DNA from: Sambucus nigra
Taxonomy: Eukaryota > Streptophyta > Magnoliopsida > Dipsacales > Adoxaceae
DNA length: 64,000 nt
Assembly: GCA_949130495.1 (NCBI GenBank)
Contig: OX422213.1
Span: 58,378,678-58,442,677 of the forward strand
Direction: 5' to 3'
Part shown: one piece after another, positions 33,722 to 46,263 of the stretch
Layout: each line of letters begins with the position of its first letter
How positions within the stretch are numbered: position 1 is the first letter of the stretch
Notes under the pieces: generated by a model
Database searches by the model: none
Seen by the model: only the letters and a program-made list of their open reading frames with translations
What the model was told of the DNA's origin: nothing
Program-made: the position numbers and the translations under genes

Positions 33722-34466
33722 GGTAGAGGTTCTCCATGGCTTGTAGGATCCATCGTCATAGTCAAACCCAATTTACATGCCTAATTTTTGGTTCTATTGT
33801 GTTGAACTAAGATCTAGACATCTCGGGTTTTCTATGGAACGTTCTCTGAAGCACTACCTATTTTTCCTGCGGGGGGAAGGTGGTGGAATCTCTCTATGCC
33901 TATAAGAGTTTTTTTGTAATTATTTAGGTGAGGAGATCTAACATTATTGAAGTTGGATTGGTCAGATCACTGTGAAATAAACTTTTCATCAATGTCTACA
34001 TTATTTTTGGCATAGCATCTTGTAATCGACAATTCCAATGGGGGTTAAGGGAGTTACCCTCTCCATCGCATGGCTACTTTATGTATTATCATACTTCTCG
34101 ACCGAGTAACAATAGTAAAATAATGTAATTTTGTTTATGAAAAATGTTAATAACCATAATAAAATAAATATCTAAATAGTGAACTAGAAATTTTTTACTA
34201 ATCAAATGAAAATTACATTGAAAAACTTCTCTAAACCCTTGAAACCATGGTGAATTGAATCATAATAAAATGGGCATCCTTGAGCCCTAGAAATGAAATT
34301 TGGGTGTAAAAAAATTTGTTATGTTCTTTTCCACAGACGACACCGAACTGTTATCACTAAAATTGGGCAGTGACTAGATCGTAGGTAAATGACATTACAC
34401 TACTAAAAGATAACCAATGAAGATACATAAAATATTAAATGCCAACAAAAACGTGAAGTAGCGACT
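33722..34466. other. AT-rich intergenic stretch before E4
   Basis: No gene is seen. A lone CACTACTAAAAGA at 34397 resembles a CACTA end but has no partner. Confidence 0.45.
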
Positions 34467-36803
34467 TGTAATACCCCATTATTTTGGTTAATTTAATCAA
34501 TGACTAAATATTTAATTTGGGAGAATTTTAATTGATTATTAAATTGGAAACTTGAATATATAACATGATTTATGAAAAAAAAGTTTAATAAGAGAAATTA
34601 GAGTTTAAATATTAGATTTTAACTAATAAAGGAATAACATTATATGTTCATAATTGTAAATTATTTTAGGATTTATTTGGTAATTATGGCAAGTGAGTTA
34701 ATAATGTAACATAAAAGGTATTTTTGTTTAAAGATTAAGGGTAAAATGTTATTTAATTTATTACTTAAAGAATAATTTAGGTTAAAGCATAAATAAGGAA
34801 AAGAAATGAAATTAAAAGAATAAGAGCTTAGTGGGAAACATTTGGGGGCGATAAGTTTGGGCTAAGACCGCTATAGCTGGTAGCGTCAGTCACTATAGCA
34901 GGCACAGGGCTTTACAATATGCGCCCATTTTTTTTCTTCAGAGATTCCTTTTTTTTATTATTATTATTTCAATCCCATTTTCCCAACATCTCTAAATGAA
35001 AACCCTACTGCCTCATCATTCTATACCATTTTCAACCTTTTAACCCTAATCCATTTTCCACACAAATTATATAATTCCAATCCAAAAATTATACCTAACA
35101 TTTTAAAGCAACAATTGGATTTTCTTGTAATAAATTTATGGCCACATATTCTAAAGAGCATTTGGGTTGGAAATTCAACCAATTTTCAAAGAGGGGTTCT
35201 TCTACAATTCTTACAACACCGATGCAAGACAAAACTACTCTTTTCTCTCATGCTATAATTAATAATTTCTAGCGAAAGATGTTATATAAATTATAAAAAT
35301 TTGTTCAATAGTCATATTTTTTTAAACAAATGAAAATGTTTCAATTCATGAGTTCATATGCTATTTAATTCAATCTAATAAAAGCATAATTGAATTGAAG
35401 TTTGAATTTAGAATTTAGAATTTAGAATTTTTTTAATCCAATTGCATTGAAGAGTATGATTTCATCCTTTAATTGAATTTACATGAGTTAAAACCCTTCT
35501 TCATATAGACTTTGGAATTACACTTATATTTCTGATTTCGGATAATTAGATTGCTTACATGTTGAATATTCCTTTACATATGTTTTGGAAATTTAATTTA
35601 GACAATAGTTGTTAAGTTGTAAAAAAAACCATTTATGCATGAATCATTAACTCAATTTGAATTTTGATATTAAACCTTAATTCACCTACCCTCCATAATG
35701 TGTAACTTTAAGAGGATTAAATACAACCACGGAAATTTAGATAAACCCAAATCCTTTAAGAATATAAAAAGATACAAAGTTGATGGGTAGTAGTTGAATT
35801 GGTTGAATTTGGATATTTTGGGATATGTATTATTATGGACATGCACCCAATGAACTATAACATACAAAATGTTAAACCTATGAAATTTAATGTTGAACTA
35901 GCCTTCGTTTATAATATATGTGTTATGGCCCTTAAAACAAATTGGGGAGATGAGATGATAAAAAGATGGAATAAAATCTCTAACTAGAGGAAGGGATTTC
36001 TTAATATATTTTAGGCTAACACTGTGTGTCGGGTATGGATACTTTATGACTTTTGAATGGATCGGGTTAGAGTCATGGTCTTTATATATTGAATATATTA
36101 TGGACGTGGGAAAAGCAGTGTATCGATTTAAGTAATGAGTGTATATGTGTGTGTCGATTATGGAGTGAGGGAAGAGAGGGTGCCAGTTATGGTTACTTCA
36201 TTATTTTGAATTGATCGAGTTAGAATGTTGGTCTTTCTATATTATTTATATTGATTATATTATGGAGATGGGCATAAGGGTGTGCTGGTCTATAGAGTGA
36301 GGGAAGAGGGGGGTGCCGATTATATAGTGAGGGTAGAGAGGTGTGTCGATTTATTTTGTCTGCGCTAGATAAAAAATAATGAAGATGTAGTTCACTAGAG
36401 CCCCTAGTTCTCCAGTCCAGTCACCGCCTATTTTGGAGATGTAGGAGTTGATCCTACCACTAGGGTTAGTGACTTCATGTTCGAGGGATGTGAGTCTTAC
36501 TTTATCCTTTAGTATTGTATTTAGTTTTGGGACCCTATTTTTTTAGATGTTTGAGTTTTAGCATGTTTCATGTTGGGATCTTTTGTTAAAAAATTTTACC
36601 TTTTCTATTCAGTGCTGGTGATTAACTCTTATCAATTATATATGACTATTTGAGGATGTCTTACATCATGCTATTAATTGAATTATCATTTTTCACTGCT
36701 TCTTATTTCATTATAAGGATGATATGTAATTGTTTTGACAACCTATATAGATTTAATAAGAAAACTTGATCTACCTAATTATTAAAACATACGGGGTATC
36801 ATA
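34467..36803 (+). repeat. E4 5' LTR (about 2337 bp, decayed)
   Basis: It starts TGTAATACCCC and ends GGGGTATCATA, a worn form of GGGGTGTCACA. The next bases (GATAGTTACATA) are a damaged form of the primer site GGTGGTATCAGA. A palindrome-like CGCTATAGCTGG and ACTATAGCAGG pair lies at 34870-34905. The other shared LTR boxes are not clear here, in line with its age. Confidence 0.72.
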
Positions 36804-37119
36804 GATAGTTACATACCATGGTCCTAGGCAACATAGGTGCCATAGGTCCATTCTAATTGTATGTGTAGCTTTGTTTGATAGATTCTTTTTCTTGGCGTTC
36901 TCATCGTATGCTACGATTTTTAGTGAGTTTAGTGAAACTGACCCTGATGGACGACCCGATTAGACTTAAGTGTATTGTCATGGTTCTCTTTTTGGATTTC
37001 ATTTGTGAGATGTACTATGCATGGAATTTAGTTCGGATAAGAGTTAGGAGATATTAGGTGTAAGATATGTAGTACGTATCTAATGATACATTTGGTTAAG
37101 TGTATTCAAATAATATGAA
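36804..37119 (+). other. E4 leader and start of gag, unreadable
   Basis: The position corresponds to the start of gag, but no recognisable frame survives. Confidence 0.4.
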
Positions 37120-38222
37120 GAGGTTAAATGATAAGTATTTCCCCTAAATACATTCGTACACGGCATAATAAGTTTATTCCACCTCAGTAGGGGACTTATA
37201 CTATTGTACATTACGAGAAAGAGTTTTTTTCACTAGATGCTCCAAAGGAAGTGAATATGGAGAAGAATAGGATTTAGTGTTGTGTTTCAGTTACCTTCTA
37301 TGGAATATTTTAATAGTGAACCTGTCATACACTATGTACACACAGATAGTGGATTTTCCACTTACACTTAATAAATATCGTGAAAATCAAAAGAACTAGT
37401 TTGAGAAAGGTCGCCTAGCAAGTGGTCCCAATACTATGGAAAGATCCTACAGAGTTAAAAAATGAGTTTAGGTCCTTCAATGCCAATGGTCATGGAAGAA
37501 ATTTTGTCCCAATTAGAAGAGGCCCTATCAAGGTGGGCAAGGATCGCAGAAACAACAAGGGAAGCATAGTGATACTTCCCAATAAGAGTTTATTTTTTTT
37601 CTTCAAGTGTAGTGGTTTTGGACACATGAAAAATGACTACCCAAGTAGGGGAAAGCCAATTTAGCAAGGCCACCAGGGTCAGTACTGGTACGGCTACTAT
37701 AGGTAGGGCTAGTGGTAGTAGCAATTTAAGCCTGATCATTAGCAATAACAATCGATGTCAGTTCTACCATCCCTGACGCAGTAGGCCCAAGTTGCACCTC
37801 CTATACCAGCTGCAATGCCTTCACCTCAGTTGTAGTATGACAGGGTCTATTAGGTGGGATTTAGGGATGACCAGACATATATTCAGGACGTTTATGGTAT
37901 GTTCTCTACTCATTGCACTTTAATAAGGGATTTATTTAACATGGGGGCTATGCACTCTTTTGTTACATGAAACTTCATGGGTATTTTGGGAACATTCCGA
38001 GAACATTTGTTAGTTTTAGATACCCACACATATTATGTGATTCTGGCGATGGATTGGTTATGTACCTATAGGTCTCAAATTGACTATATAAGTAGGGATA
38101 TTGTATTTTCTATATCGGTCCAAGAGATATATTTGGCCTCTATGCCTAGGCATGAGGGTGAGCCTACTGCCACTTGTAATTTATTGATCAGGAGACCCAA
38201 TAGGATACCACAGTGTCCCTAA
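37120..38222 (+). pseudogene. E4 gag and protease remnant
   Basis: Broken frames show a DKYFP motif (gag), a zinc knuckle remnant CSGFGHMKNDY in which the last cysteine is tyrosine and the first is lost, a protease site NMGAMHSF in place of DTGATHSF, and VILAMDWLCTYRSQIDY after it. At least ten stops interrupt the track. It is the oldest gypsy copy in the window by its decay. Confidence 0.8.
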
Positions 38223-38379
38223 TATGATTCTAGTAGTTTAGGTGTTCTCATATGTATTCGATTAAATTCTACGGTTATCACTTATACCAAATATTGACTT
38301 TGTGATAGATTTGGCACCTTAAACGAAGAGATATCTAGAGAACCATATCGTGTGGAACCTAGGAGATGAAGGAGAGATA

Positions 38380-39490
38380 AAATTAAGCAGGAATTATAGC
38401 ATGAATTTATCCATCGCACCATTTTACCTTGGGGTGTTCCAATATTGTTTATAAAGAAGAAGAATGGATCTTTAAGGTTATGTATAGATTATCACGAGTT
38501 GAATAAGGTGAGGATGAGGAATAAGTACACGCTACCAAGGATTGACGATCTATCTGATCAGTTAGAGGGAACTTCATTCATTTCAAAGATTGATTTGTGA
38601 TTCGGTTACCACCAGTTGAGGGTACAAGACGAGTATATGCTCAAGACAACTTTTTTGACTCGTTTTGGATCTTAGGAGTTTCGACCGCTTGGGTTTACTA
38701 ATGCCCTAATAATATTTATAGACTTGTTAAATCGGCACCGGTTAATCATAGTTTTCATTGATGACATCATGATCTACTCATGGATAAAGGAGAAATGCGA
38801 CCGACATTTATGGATTGTATGAAAGATATTTAAGGAACGTAAGCTTTATGTGAAACTCTCAAACTGCAGGTTTTAAAAGAGTGAAGTGATGTTTTGGGGA
38901 TATATTATGTTTGACAAGGGATTATCCATAGATCCTAATAAGGCATCAACCATGTTGAATTGGGTGATCCCACGACACCTACTGAGGTACTCAACTTTTG
39001 GAGTTTGTTCAGTTATTATAGGACATTCATTCATGTTTTTGAAAGATAAATGGGATGATGAATGAGTTAACTAAAGGGTGTGCCATTCTTTTCGAGCGAT
39101 AAATGTCAATAGGCATTTGTCACTCTAAAAAAAAATCTTGCATCAGTTCTTTTCTTGCATAGGAGTGGAGTTCTTAGTCTACACCAATGATTCTCTGTAT
39201 TGATTAAGTGGGGTATTGATGTAAGAGGCACACCAATTTCATATGCATTTCAAAATTTAAAGTTGCATGAGGTTCATTATTTGACTCATGTCTTGGAGTT
39301 GGTAGCCATTGTATTTGTATTTCATACGTGGATGCACTACCTTTGGTGTTATAAGTTATACATAATATATTTATACATAAATATCTGAATATGAGGCAGC
39401 ATTGATGGTTTAAATTCATTAAGGATTATCAATTCACAGTCCATTACCACCCGATAAAGGCTAATTTGGTAGCAGATGCATTGAGCTAAT
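38380..39490 (+). pseudogene. E4 reverse transcriptase and RNase H remnant
   Basis: The RT domain is recognisable as [30 protein letters not shown] and the catalytic IVFIDDIMIYS near 38755. The RNase H end gives KDYQFTVHYHP and VADALS at 39475. Many stops and several frameshifts are present, and part of the RNase H core is missing. It continues as integrase beyond two later insertions. Confidence 0.86.
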
Positions 39491-40245
39491 GACCTTGTGG
39501 TAGCCTATGAAGTCTTTAGTTGTTTGAGTGGGGTTCAATTTATATAATTAGTGAGTTGACTAGGGCCTTTTATGTAGATGCTTATAATGACTCCAGAGAT
39601 TGTGATACGAGTGATTAGAGGACAATCATAGGACTCGGTATTCAAGGAGAAGGTGATGGATCTTCTCTCTACCAGTGTACCTTTATTTTAGTAGGATCCG
39701 ATGGTTGGTTGCATTATATGGGTAGATAAGTGGTATGTGACACCCCGACTAATTAAATACCGGGTAGCTACTCCTTTATTAAATTAATTCAAAATGCCAA
39801 GTTGGTCTAGTTAATAGCATCACTGTCGAAAACATTTTAAAGATTACTAACCACCTACTATTTAAAAAGTAAGTGCCAAATTTTATTTAAAGTCTTATTA
39901 ACATGCAACAAGTGTAATGAAGAATAATAACACCATTGACCATACTGAAGTAAAAAGAATAACCATCACATAATGTAAATAAAGTCTGGAGGAAAACTCC
40001 TCACTATAAATCCCACAACTGAAATAAATAAACCGAAAACTAAAACAGTACATGCCAAAGTCTGAAAACTGTAATTGAAATGTAACTCTAATAGAAATGG
40101 GCAACATGCCCTACAACTGATAGATAATGAATCTGGAATCCAAGTGACAGAGGCGTCTACAAGAAAGTCCCTGTAGCTTCCACAAACAGCTATAGCTCGT
40201 CACCTGAAGGAGTATCCTATGCATGGTGTCCTTGTGGCTGGGCAC

Positions 40246-42073
40246 CTAAAATGGTTTTACAAAGAAAATAGATTTGAAAAGCAAACAGGTCAGAGCCCGA
40301 ATGTGGAGTTATATTTTAAAAACCTGCAAGTGCTTTAAAAACATTTAAAACATTAAATGCAAAGTAAATGTTAGGACGTGCACTCACATGATATTCTCAC
40401 CTCTCGTCTAACTGTGAACTCCTAACGTTAGTACCCATCTATAACGACACAAACCACTAGCTAAGTGCCATCCTATGTAGCTAGACTGTCATAGGTCCTA
40501 CCCTTATTACTCGGTTCTATTAACATTATAACGGTCGTAATTAAGTAGGGGTTTAACGTAAACTCAGATGCTCAATATGCAATATATCACTATCAGTTAA
40601 CTCGTTATATTTCTTGAAGCAATACCGTAATTATATTCACAACATTAACATGAAGGTTCCCATTAATTAAGTGTATATTATTCACATCATAAATATACAA
40701 TACAAGCACCCCGAGAACAAAGCTGCGGTGCACACATACTCTGCTATCCATCCCGGTACATCACGTACATAAGGATTACATATTCCGAATCTCTCAGGAA
40801 TAGTTCCCAGATAACAACATCAAAAATAATGGAGGCGAACACAGTCACATCACATGGGTCACGCACATACCTACGCTCCCACGATCAGCGGAGTTATTAA
40901 TATTCCAATTAGTATTTCTATGACCTATGTTCATCAAGGTAACAAGTCTAAATCCGGGCAACAGAAGGATTAGAGGGCCCTAAGCGAATGCAAACCTCCC
41001 ATGATAGCAAGTATGGTAGGTATGTCATACACACAATTCATATACCAATACTAAGTAAACACACATGTTAGTAATCCCGTAGTTTAATCGTAGTACATAT
41101 CGCTTTCTCGTACTAACTTCTAATTATCACAATTTATACGATTCCGGTTTGTGATCATACGCGCCATAATTTACTCTCATAGTAGAAGACACTCACGTCT
41201 CAACCCAAACCGTCCATTTAATTTAACTCTCGTATATAATTTCCTTCTCCTAAATACCCAAAAGTCCCAATTCTATCATTACATCATCATCGAAATGTTA
41301 TCTATATCCTCGAACAAGTTTACGGGACTCCAAAAAATCAAAACAGTCCAAAAAGGCCCAAACTGTCAACTCGTTAGAAGTCTCATTCGAACGAGACTGT
41401 TCGAATGAGATTCCACTGTCAACTCGTTAGAAGTCTCGTTCGAACGAGAATGTTCGAACGAGATTCCAGTTCGTTCGAACGAACTGTACCTTCTAACGAT
41501 ATCTCGTTCGAAAGAGATTATCGAACAAAGTTCCCTTTCATTAGAAGCGACTGGTCAATTCGTTAGAAGCTCGTTCTAACGAGTTCGTTCGAACGACCTG
41601 GGGAGGGGCTTCTAACGACCTCCCAGTTTCGTCCCAGATTTTCCTAAATCTCGTTTTTCACCATTTTTACTCCTCAAATCTCTTCTAAACTAAGTCCCAA
41701 CAATCGTTTAAAGGTCTCTAAACAATCTTAAACATATTATAATCACATCCTAACACGTTTTAAAGGATTAATCCATCTTAACATTAACCAAATTTACCAA
41801 TCTCTAAACTTTTTCCCCAATTATCAAGAACATGAACCCTAACTTTTTGAATCATGAATTAATCCAATATAAATTCATTTTAATTTCTTCCAATCACAAA
41901 TATCATGAGAATAATCATTTACCTATCATTCTACATGCAATTCTCCTCAAGATTTCAAGCTCTAATCTTCAAAATACATGGGTTTTCATTATCTTTCAAG
42001 AACAATTGATATTCTTCAATTTTCAAACATGGAAGGAACATTCTACGAATTTAAATATAATTAAAACACTTGC
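40246..42073 (-). other. Putative GC-AG intron in solo LTR 2
   Basis: The donor is TCAAG|GCAAGTG. The acceptor is TTTTAG|GTGCCC, with CTGAC about 44 bases upstream and a T-rich tract between. The length is 1828 bases, equal to the E1 5' copy once its deletion is restored. Confidence 0.48.
41371..41620. repeat. TTCGAACGA palindrome cluster
   Basis: Palindromes such as CTCGTTCGAACGAG, TTCGTTCGAACGAA and CTCATTCGAACGAG alternate with TCGTTAGAAG or its complement over 250 bases. The cluster begins about 1094 bases from the LTR start. Confidence 0.93.
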
Positions 42074-42719
42074 CTTGATTGTCTCTGGGTTTGGTGTAGG
42101 TTTAATGAAGCTTTTCTGCAGAATTTCTTCTCTCTCCAAGCTCCTTCTCCAATGGTGGCTTATAGTGGCTAGGGTTTTTCTTTGGGAAAGTTGTAAACCT
42201 AATGATAGCCCCCGTAGCTTAATGGGTTAATATGGGTTGGTTAGTGGGTTTAGTGGGTTAAGTCCACATCAGATTTAGACTCCTAATTTTCGTCATTATT
42301 AATTCCTCAAAATACCAAATTACCAAAATACCCTTTAGGTTGCCGGTATAGCCTAAAAATACCCCGGGACCCAAACTACACCCCCGGCTAGTGTTTTCTG
42401 ACTATCTCGACCCTTCCGGACGCGTTGGCGCACTCAAAATGACCATACGGTTTATAGATTTTAAATTCACTTCTATAATCAAAATATTACACGTGACGCG
42501 GCGGTCTCACGCGTCTCAACAAAATTTCTAAAATGCCGTATATAAATCTCACGACAATTTTCATAATTCCAAATTCATATATACTCATATATGCACATAA
42601 TTAAATACCAACTCACATCTCGTTAGTATTTATAACCCGGATTAATTTCCAATTAATACGCATGTAATTAATTAATCCCAAAAATAAATATAGCCCAAAA
42701 TACGGGGTATTACATGGTA

Positions 42720-42902
42720 CCCGCTAATGAGGGATTAAGATGGGTTGTTATGGAGGGGAATCATAGTTCGTATTTTACAGTACAGCTAAGTGGGGACAAA
42801 ATCTACTGAGAAATGAAGAGGCGGTATAGGTGGGATGGTATGAAGAGAGAAGTAGAAGAGTTTGTATCTAGATGAACCGCTTATCAAATGGTGAATGGGG
42901 AC
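42720..42902 (+). pseudogene. E4 integrase zinc-finger part, 5' of E2
   Basis: Reading gives RWVVMEGNHSSYFTVQLSGD, KRRYRWDGMKREVEEFVSR and TAYQMVN, a decayed HHCC finger. It is cut at the E2 insertion and resumes at 53623 after the GGGAC duplication. Two stops are inside it. Confidence 0.88.
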
Positions 42903-43309
42903 TGTGGGTACCCGAAATTTAGAACTATGGGCCTGGACGAGTAGCCCAGTCCTGGCGGCCCAAAGGCCAGGCCCCTCATCTTTTATAATTGATCCGGTCT
43001 CCCCCCACGATCCTATGAAGGGAAGTTATGGGGGAAATGGAAAACGTGGAGGAACCCATCACCCCCACTCATTTACATGCACATGTATATATTAAACCCT
43101 AGGTCCGAGGAAAAAGGACAAGTTGTATTCTCTGTAATCACTCTCCGGAGTATATAGAAATAATATCGACTGCACCACCGTGGACGTAGGCACATCTTGG
43201 CTGAATCACGTACATATTTTGTTGACTGATTGGCATCTTGTATTCCTTGTTCTCGTCTTCATAATCTTTCTCTCATATTTATTTGTGTTGCATAATAATT
43301 ACTTCCAAA
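42903..43309 (+). repeat. E2 5' LTR (407 bp)
   Basis: It begins TGTGGGTACCCG and ends CTTCCAAA; the 3' copy ends CCTCCACA, so the terminal CA has mutated here. The exact position is fixed by the GGGAC target copies. Confidence 0.93.
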
Positions 43310-43311
43310 AT

Positions 43312-43328
43312 TGGTGCCGTCTGTGGGA
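43312..43328 (+). other. E2 primer-binding site
   Basis: TGGTGCCGTCTGTGGGA lies two bases after the LTR. It begins with TGG, the complement of tRNA CCA ends. The matching tRNA is not clear to me. Confidence 0.75.
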
Positions 43329-43377
43329 TTCGTTAATCTTTCCCTGAGAAGAGCCCACATCAAGAAAGGAAGTTAAG

Positions 43378-44893
43378 ATGTCTGGTCACAGAAGTAATGC
43401 CCCCCAAGAAGGAGATATTCAAGAGCCACCTGCTCCTCTCAGGATTAGGTCTAAAGTCCGACGTTCAGATGAGAGAGCTCGCTTGGAAAGACCAGCTTCA
43501 GAAGAGAGTCAGGGACCAGCTAGGTCCACGCAGATATCCAGGCAGTCTTCTCGCAGATACGAGGCTGAGAATGCTCGCTTGAAAAGAAGACTGGAAAGAC
43601 TAGAAAGGGAGCTTCGCCCTGATAACCGGAGATGCCCATATCGCACTCCTAGCCCTCATGCGAGAAAATCTCGCAGCCGAGGAAGGAGCCCTAGGCGAGA
43701 ATCTCAAAGGGACAAAGGAGGCGAGTCAGACGATGACCTCCGCGAACAGCTGCAAAGAGCTTGCCGCCACCAGAGCCCTACTCGCAGCGACGAGAACATA
43801 CGAAACATGGTCTGTAGGGAGATGGACCAGCATCCTGCTCACCACGAAACAAGATCAACTAGAGAGCTCACGAGGAGAGATAAAAAAAACCCAGATAAAG
43901 TCACCTTTCACAAGAGAAATCGAGGAGGAGGAAGCTCCTAAGAAATTTTATATTCCAAGGTTCAAGATTTATGACGGAAAGACTGATCCCATCGATCACG
44001 TCAGGTAATACTGACAGGCCATGACCCTCTAGAGTCACCGGGATGCCCTGATGTGCCATATTTTCTCCTCGAGCCTTAATGATGTAGCACAGAAGTGGTT
44101 CTAAAGGCTCCCCACCGATCGATCAAGAATTTTAAATACTTAGTCGAACTCTTTATGGCCCGATTCATTACCAGTAGCTCCCATCCCAAAAGGATGGATG
44201 CTCTACTGACAATGAAAAAAATGCCTCAAGAGACCCTCCGAGAATACGCGAAGAGGTACTGGGAGTTATTTAATGAGATCGAGGACTGCGCGGAGGAGGT
44301 GGCAGTGGCCTCCTTCAAAAGTGGGCTCCCTAATTCTTCCCTCCTCTACCAATCCCTGACGAAGAAGGAAGCTATGACTATTGACGACCTTATGGCCCGA
44401 ATCGAGAAATACGCAAAGGTGGAAGATGTCACCCGCTCTAATACAGGAGAAAACGATCGAGCTAAGCTCACTACTAAGGTAGGTGAGAAAACTGAGAACC
44501 AGAGGAAAGGAGGAAAGAACGGGGGCAAAAATGGCTCCAAAAACGGAGGGAACCAGGAAGCATCAAAAGCATTCCAGGCGGTCAACACCGTCTTCAAAGA
44601 ACCAATTTACAAGGTTCTCACGAAGATCAAGGATGAGCCATTCATCAAGTAGCCCAGGAAGATGGGAAGATCCCTCGAAGAGGAACAATGCGTTCAGATG
44701 CGCTTTTCACAAAGAGGGAGGGCACAAGACCGAGCATTGCAAAGCTCTTAAGTCTCACCTCGAAGAATTGGCCCAGTCCGGGCATTTGAACGACTTTATG
44801 GAGAAAAGGGAAGAGAAAGTGACAGCCAACAGAGAGATGAGACCCGATAATGTGCTGGAGGGTGACGCTGGACACGAGTTTGTCGTAATTTAA
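43378..44893 (+). pseudogene. E2 gag
   Basis: It starts MSGHRSNAPQEGD and has an Arg/Ser/Glu-rich basic N-terminus (43378-43900). It changes frame near 43905 into PFTREIEEEEAPKKF and FKIYDGKTDPIDHV, and again near 44105 into FKYLVELFMARFITSS..MDALLTMKKM (capsid-like region). A Gly/Asn/Lys-rich stretch follows at 44500-44560. After a third shift near 44660 comes the zinc motif CAFHKEGGHKTEHC with KSHLEEL, of the type common in Tat gag proteins. It ends at TAA 44891-44893. Three frameshifts and several stops prevent expression. Confidence 0.88.
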
Positions 44894-44935
44894 GGAGTAT
44901 CTGACGTCAAGCAGATACGAGGGAACTCAACTCGA

Positions 44936-46263
44936 ATGGAGATGAAAAAACTTATAGCGGTAATGCAGGCCTTTCAAATCGCTCCAGTAAAATCACAGTC
45001 AGGAAAGCGTCGACAAGTAGAGGACGTCATCTATAACAAGCATATTGTTTTCACGGATGAAGATTTGATGGGAGTAAGGACCCCACATCATGATGCCCTG
45101 GTCATTACACTCAGGATAACCAACTTTTACATAGACAAGCTGCTCGTCGATCAAGGAAGCTCATCCAAAGTAATGTATCTCGACCTATTCAAGAAATTGA
45201 AGTTGAGCGTCGTCGACCTAAAGGAAGCTACTATACCTTTGGTCTGCTTCACTGGTAAAATGACCATGCCCCTTGGCAAGATAGTGCTGCCAGTTCGTGT
45301 TGGGAACATATCCAAGATGATTGAGTTTTTGGTAGTTGACATCGAATCACCGTACCATGCCATCCTTGGTAGAGGATGGCTTTATGCAATGAAGGCGGTC
45401 TCCTCGACCTACCATCAGAAGCTCAAGTATGTAACCGAGCGAGGAGTAATGGAAATCCACGGCGACCAAGCGATGGCAAGGAAGTGCTTCATATCAGCCA
45501 TCTAACCATAGCCAGATAAGAAGGCCGGTCAACCCAGTGAGGAAGTTAAAGAGGGTGTGATACCTTCTAAATAGCAACTAAAGTATGGAAGACCAGAAGT
45601 AGAGGAGACCAGGCTCCTCCCCTCCGAGCGTGTCATCGAGGGCCTTGTAGAAGTTATAGCCGAAGTTGGTGACAGTAGCAGATTCTTCTTGATTGGAGCA
45701 TCTCTCACCAATCAAGAACAGAAGGAGTTGACGACCTTGCTGAGACATAACGTAGATGTTTTCGCATAGGAACCATACGAGCTGCCTGGCATTGATCCTT
45801 ATATGGTCTGTCATCAGCTGCACGTCGACCCCACGTTCAAGCCAGTCACGCAGAAGGCACGAAGAACTGCACCTGAGAAGGCTAAAGCGGTCGAAAAGGA
45901 GGTCGAAAAACTGCTGGATGCAGGATCCATACGGGAAGTACAATTCCCCAAGTGGTTGTCCAACCCAGTAGTAGTTCCGTAGAACAATGGGAAGTGGAGA
46001 GTTTGCATCGACTTCACGGACCTCAACAAAGCATGCCCAAAGGATAGTTTCCCCCTCCCAAAGATAGACCAACTAGTAGATGCCACTGCAGCTCATGAGC
46101 GAATGAGTTTCCTGGACGCATACTCAGGATATCACCAGATCCCCTTGTATGCCCCAGGCCAGGGCAAAACGGCGTTCATCACGACGGTTGGGTTGTACTG
46201 CTACAAAGTTATGCCATTTGGTCTCAAGAATGCAGGGCAACCTACCAGCGGCTGGTCATAAAA
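44936..46263 (+). pseudogene. E2 protease and N-terminal reverse transcriptase
   Basis: The protease has LLVDQGSSSKVMYLDLF with the aspartate of the D.GS site at about 45150, and YHAILGRGWL near 45355; it is open to TAA 45503-45505. The RT part follows in the same frame with stops (after PSK, FA and VVP). It shows KWRVCIDFTDLNKACPKDSF, MSFLDAYSGYHQI and MPFGLKNAG. A single-base loss near 46228 (CAGGGCAACC where CAGGGGCAACC is expected) shifts the frame before the YIDD box. Confidence 0.9.

Larger units (their letters stand above)
39736..42714 (-). mobile_element. Solo LTR 2 (gypsy type, 2979 bp), minus orientation
   Basis: On the minus strand it begins TGTAATACCCCG (ending at 42714) and ends GGGGTGTCACA (39736). 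The target copies TGGTA at 39731-39735 and 42715-42719 are identical. It interrupts E4 between RNase H and integrase. It is related to the E3 LTR and carries the same boxes: AAG|GCAAGTG (42074/42073), a TTCGAACGA palindrome cluster, GGGCTCTGACC (about 40297-40287) and TTTAG|GTGCCCAGCC (40246). Confidence 0.94.

Noticed and set aside
36360..36480. Possible splice-like boxes in the E4 LTR
   Set aside because: The sequence is too decayed to align with the GC-AG layout, so it is not counted as support.
45578..46086. Long minus-strand frames over the E2 reverse transcriptase
   Set aside because: The plus strand carries clear RT motifs; the minus-strand frames have no known pattern.
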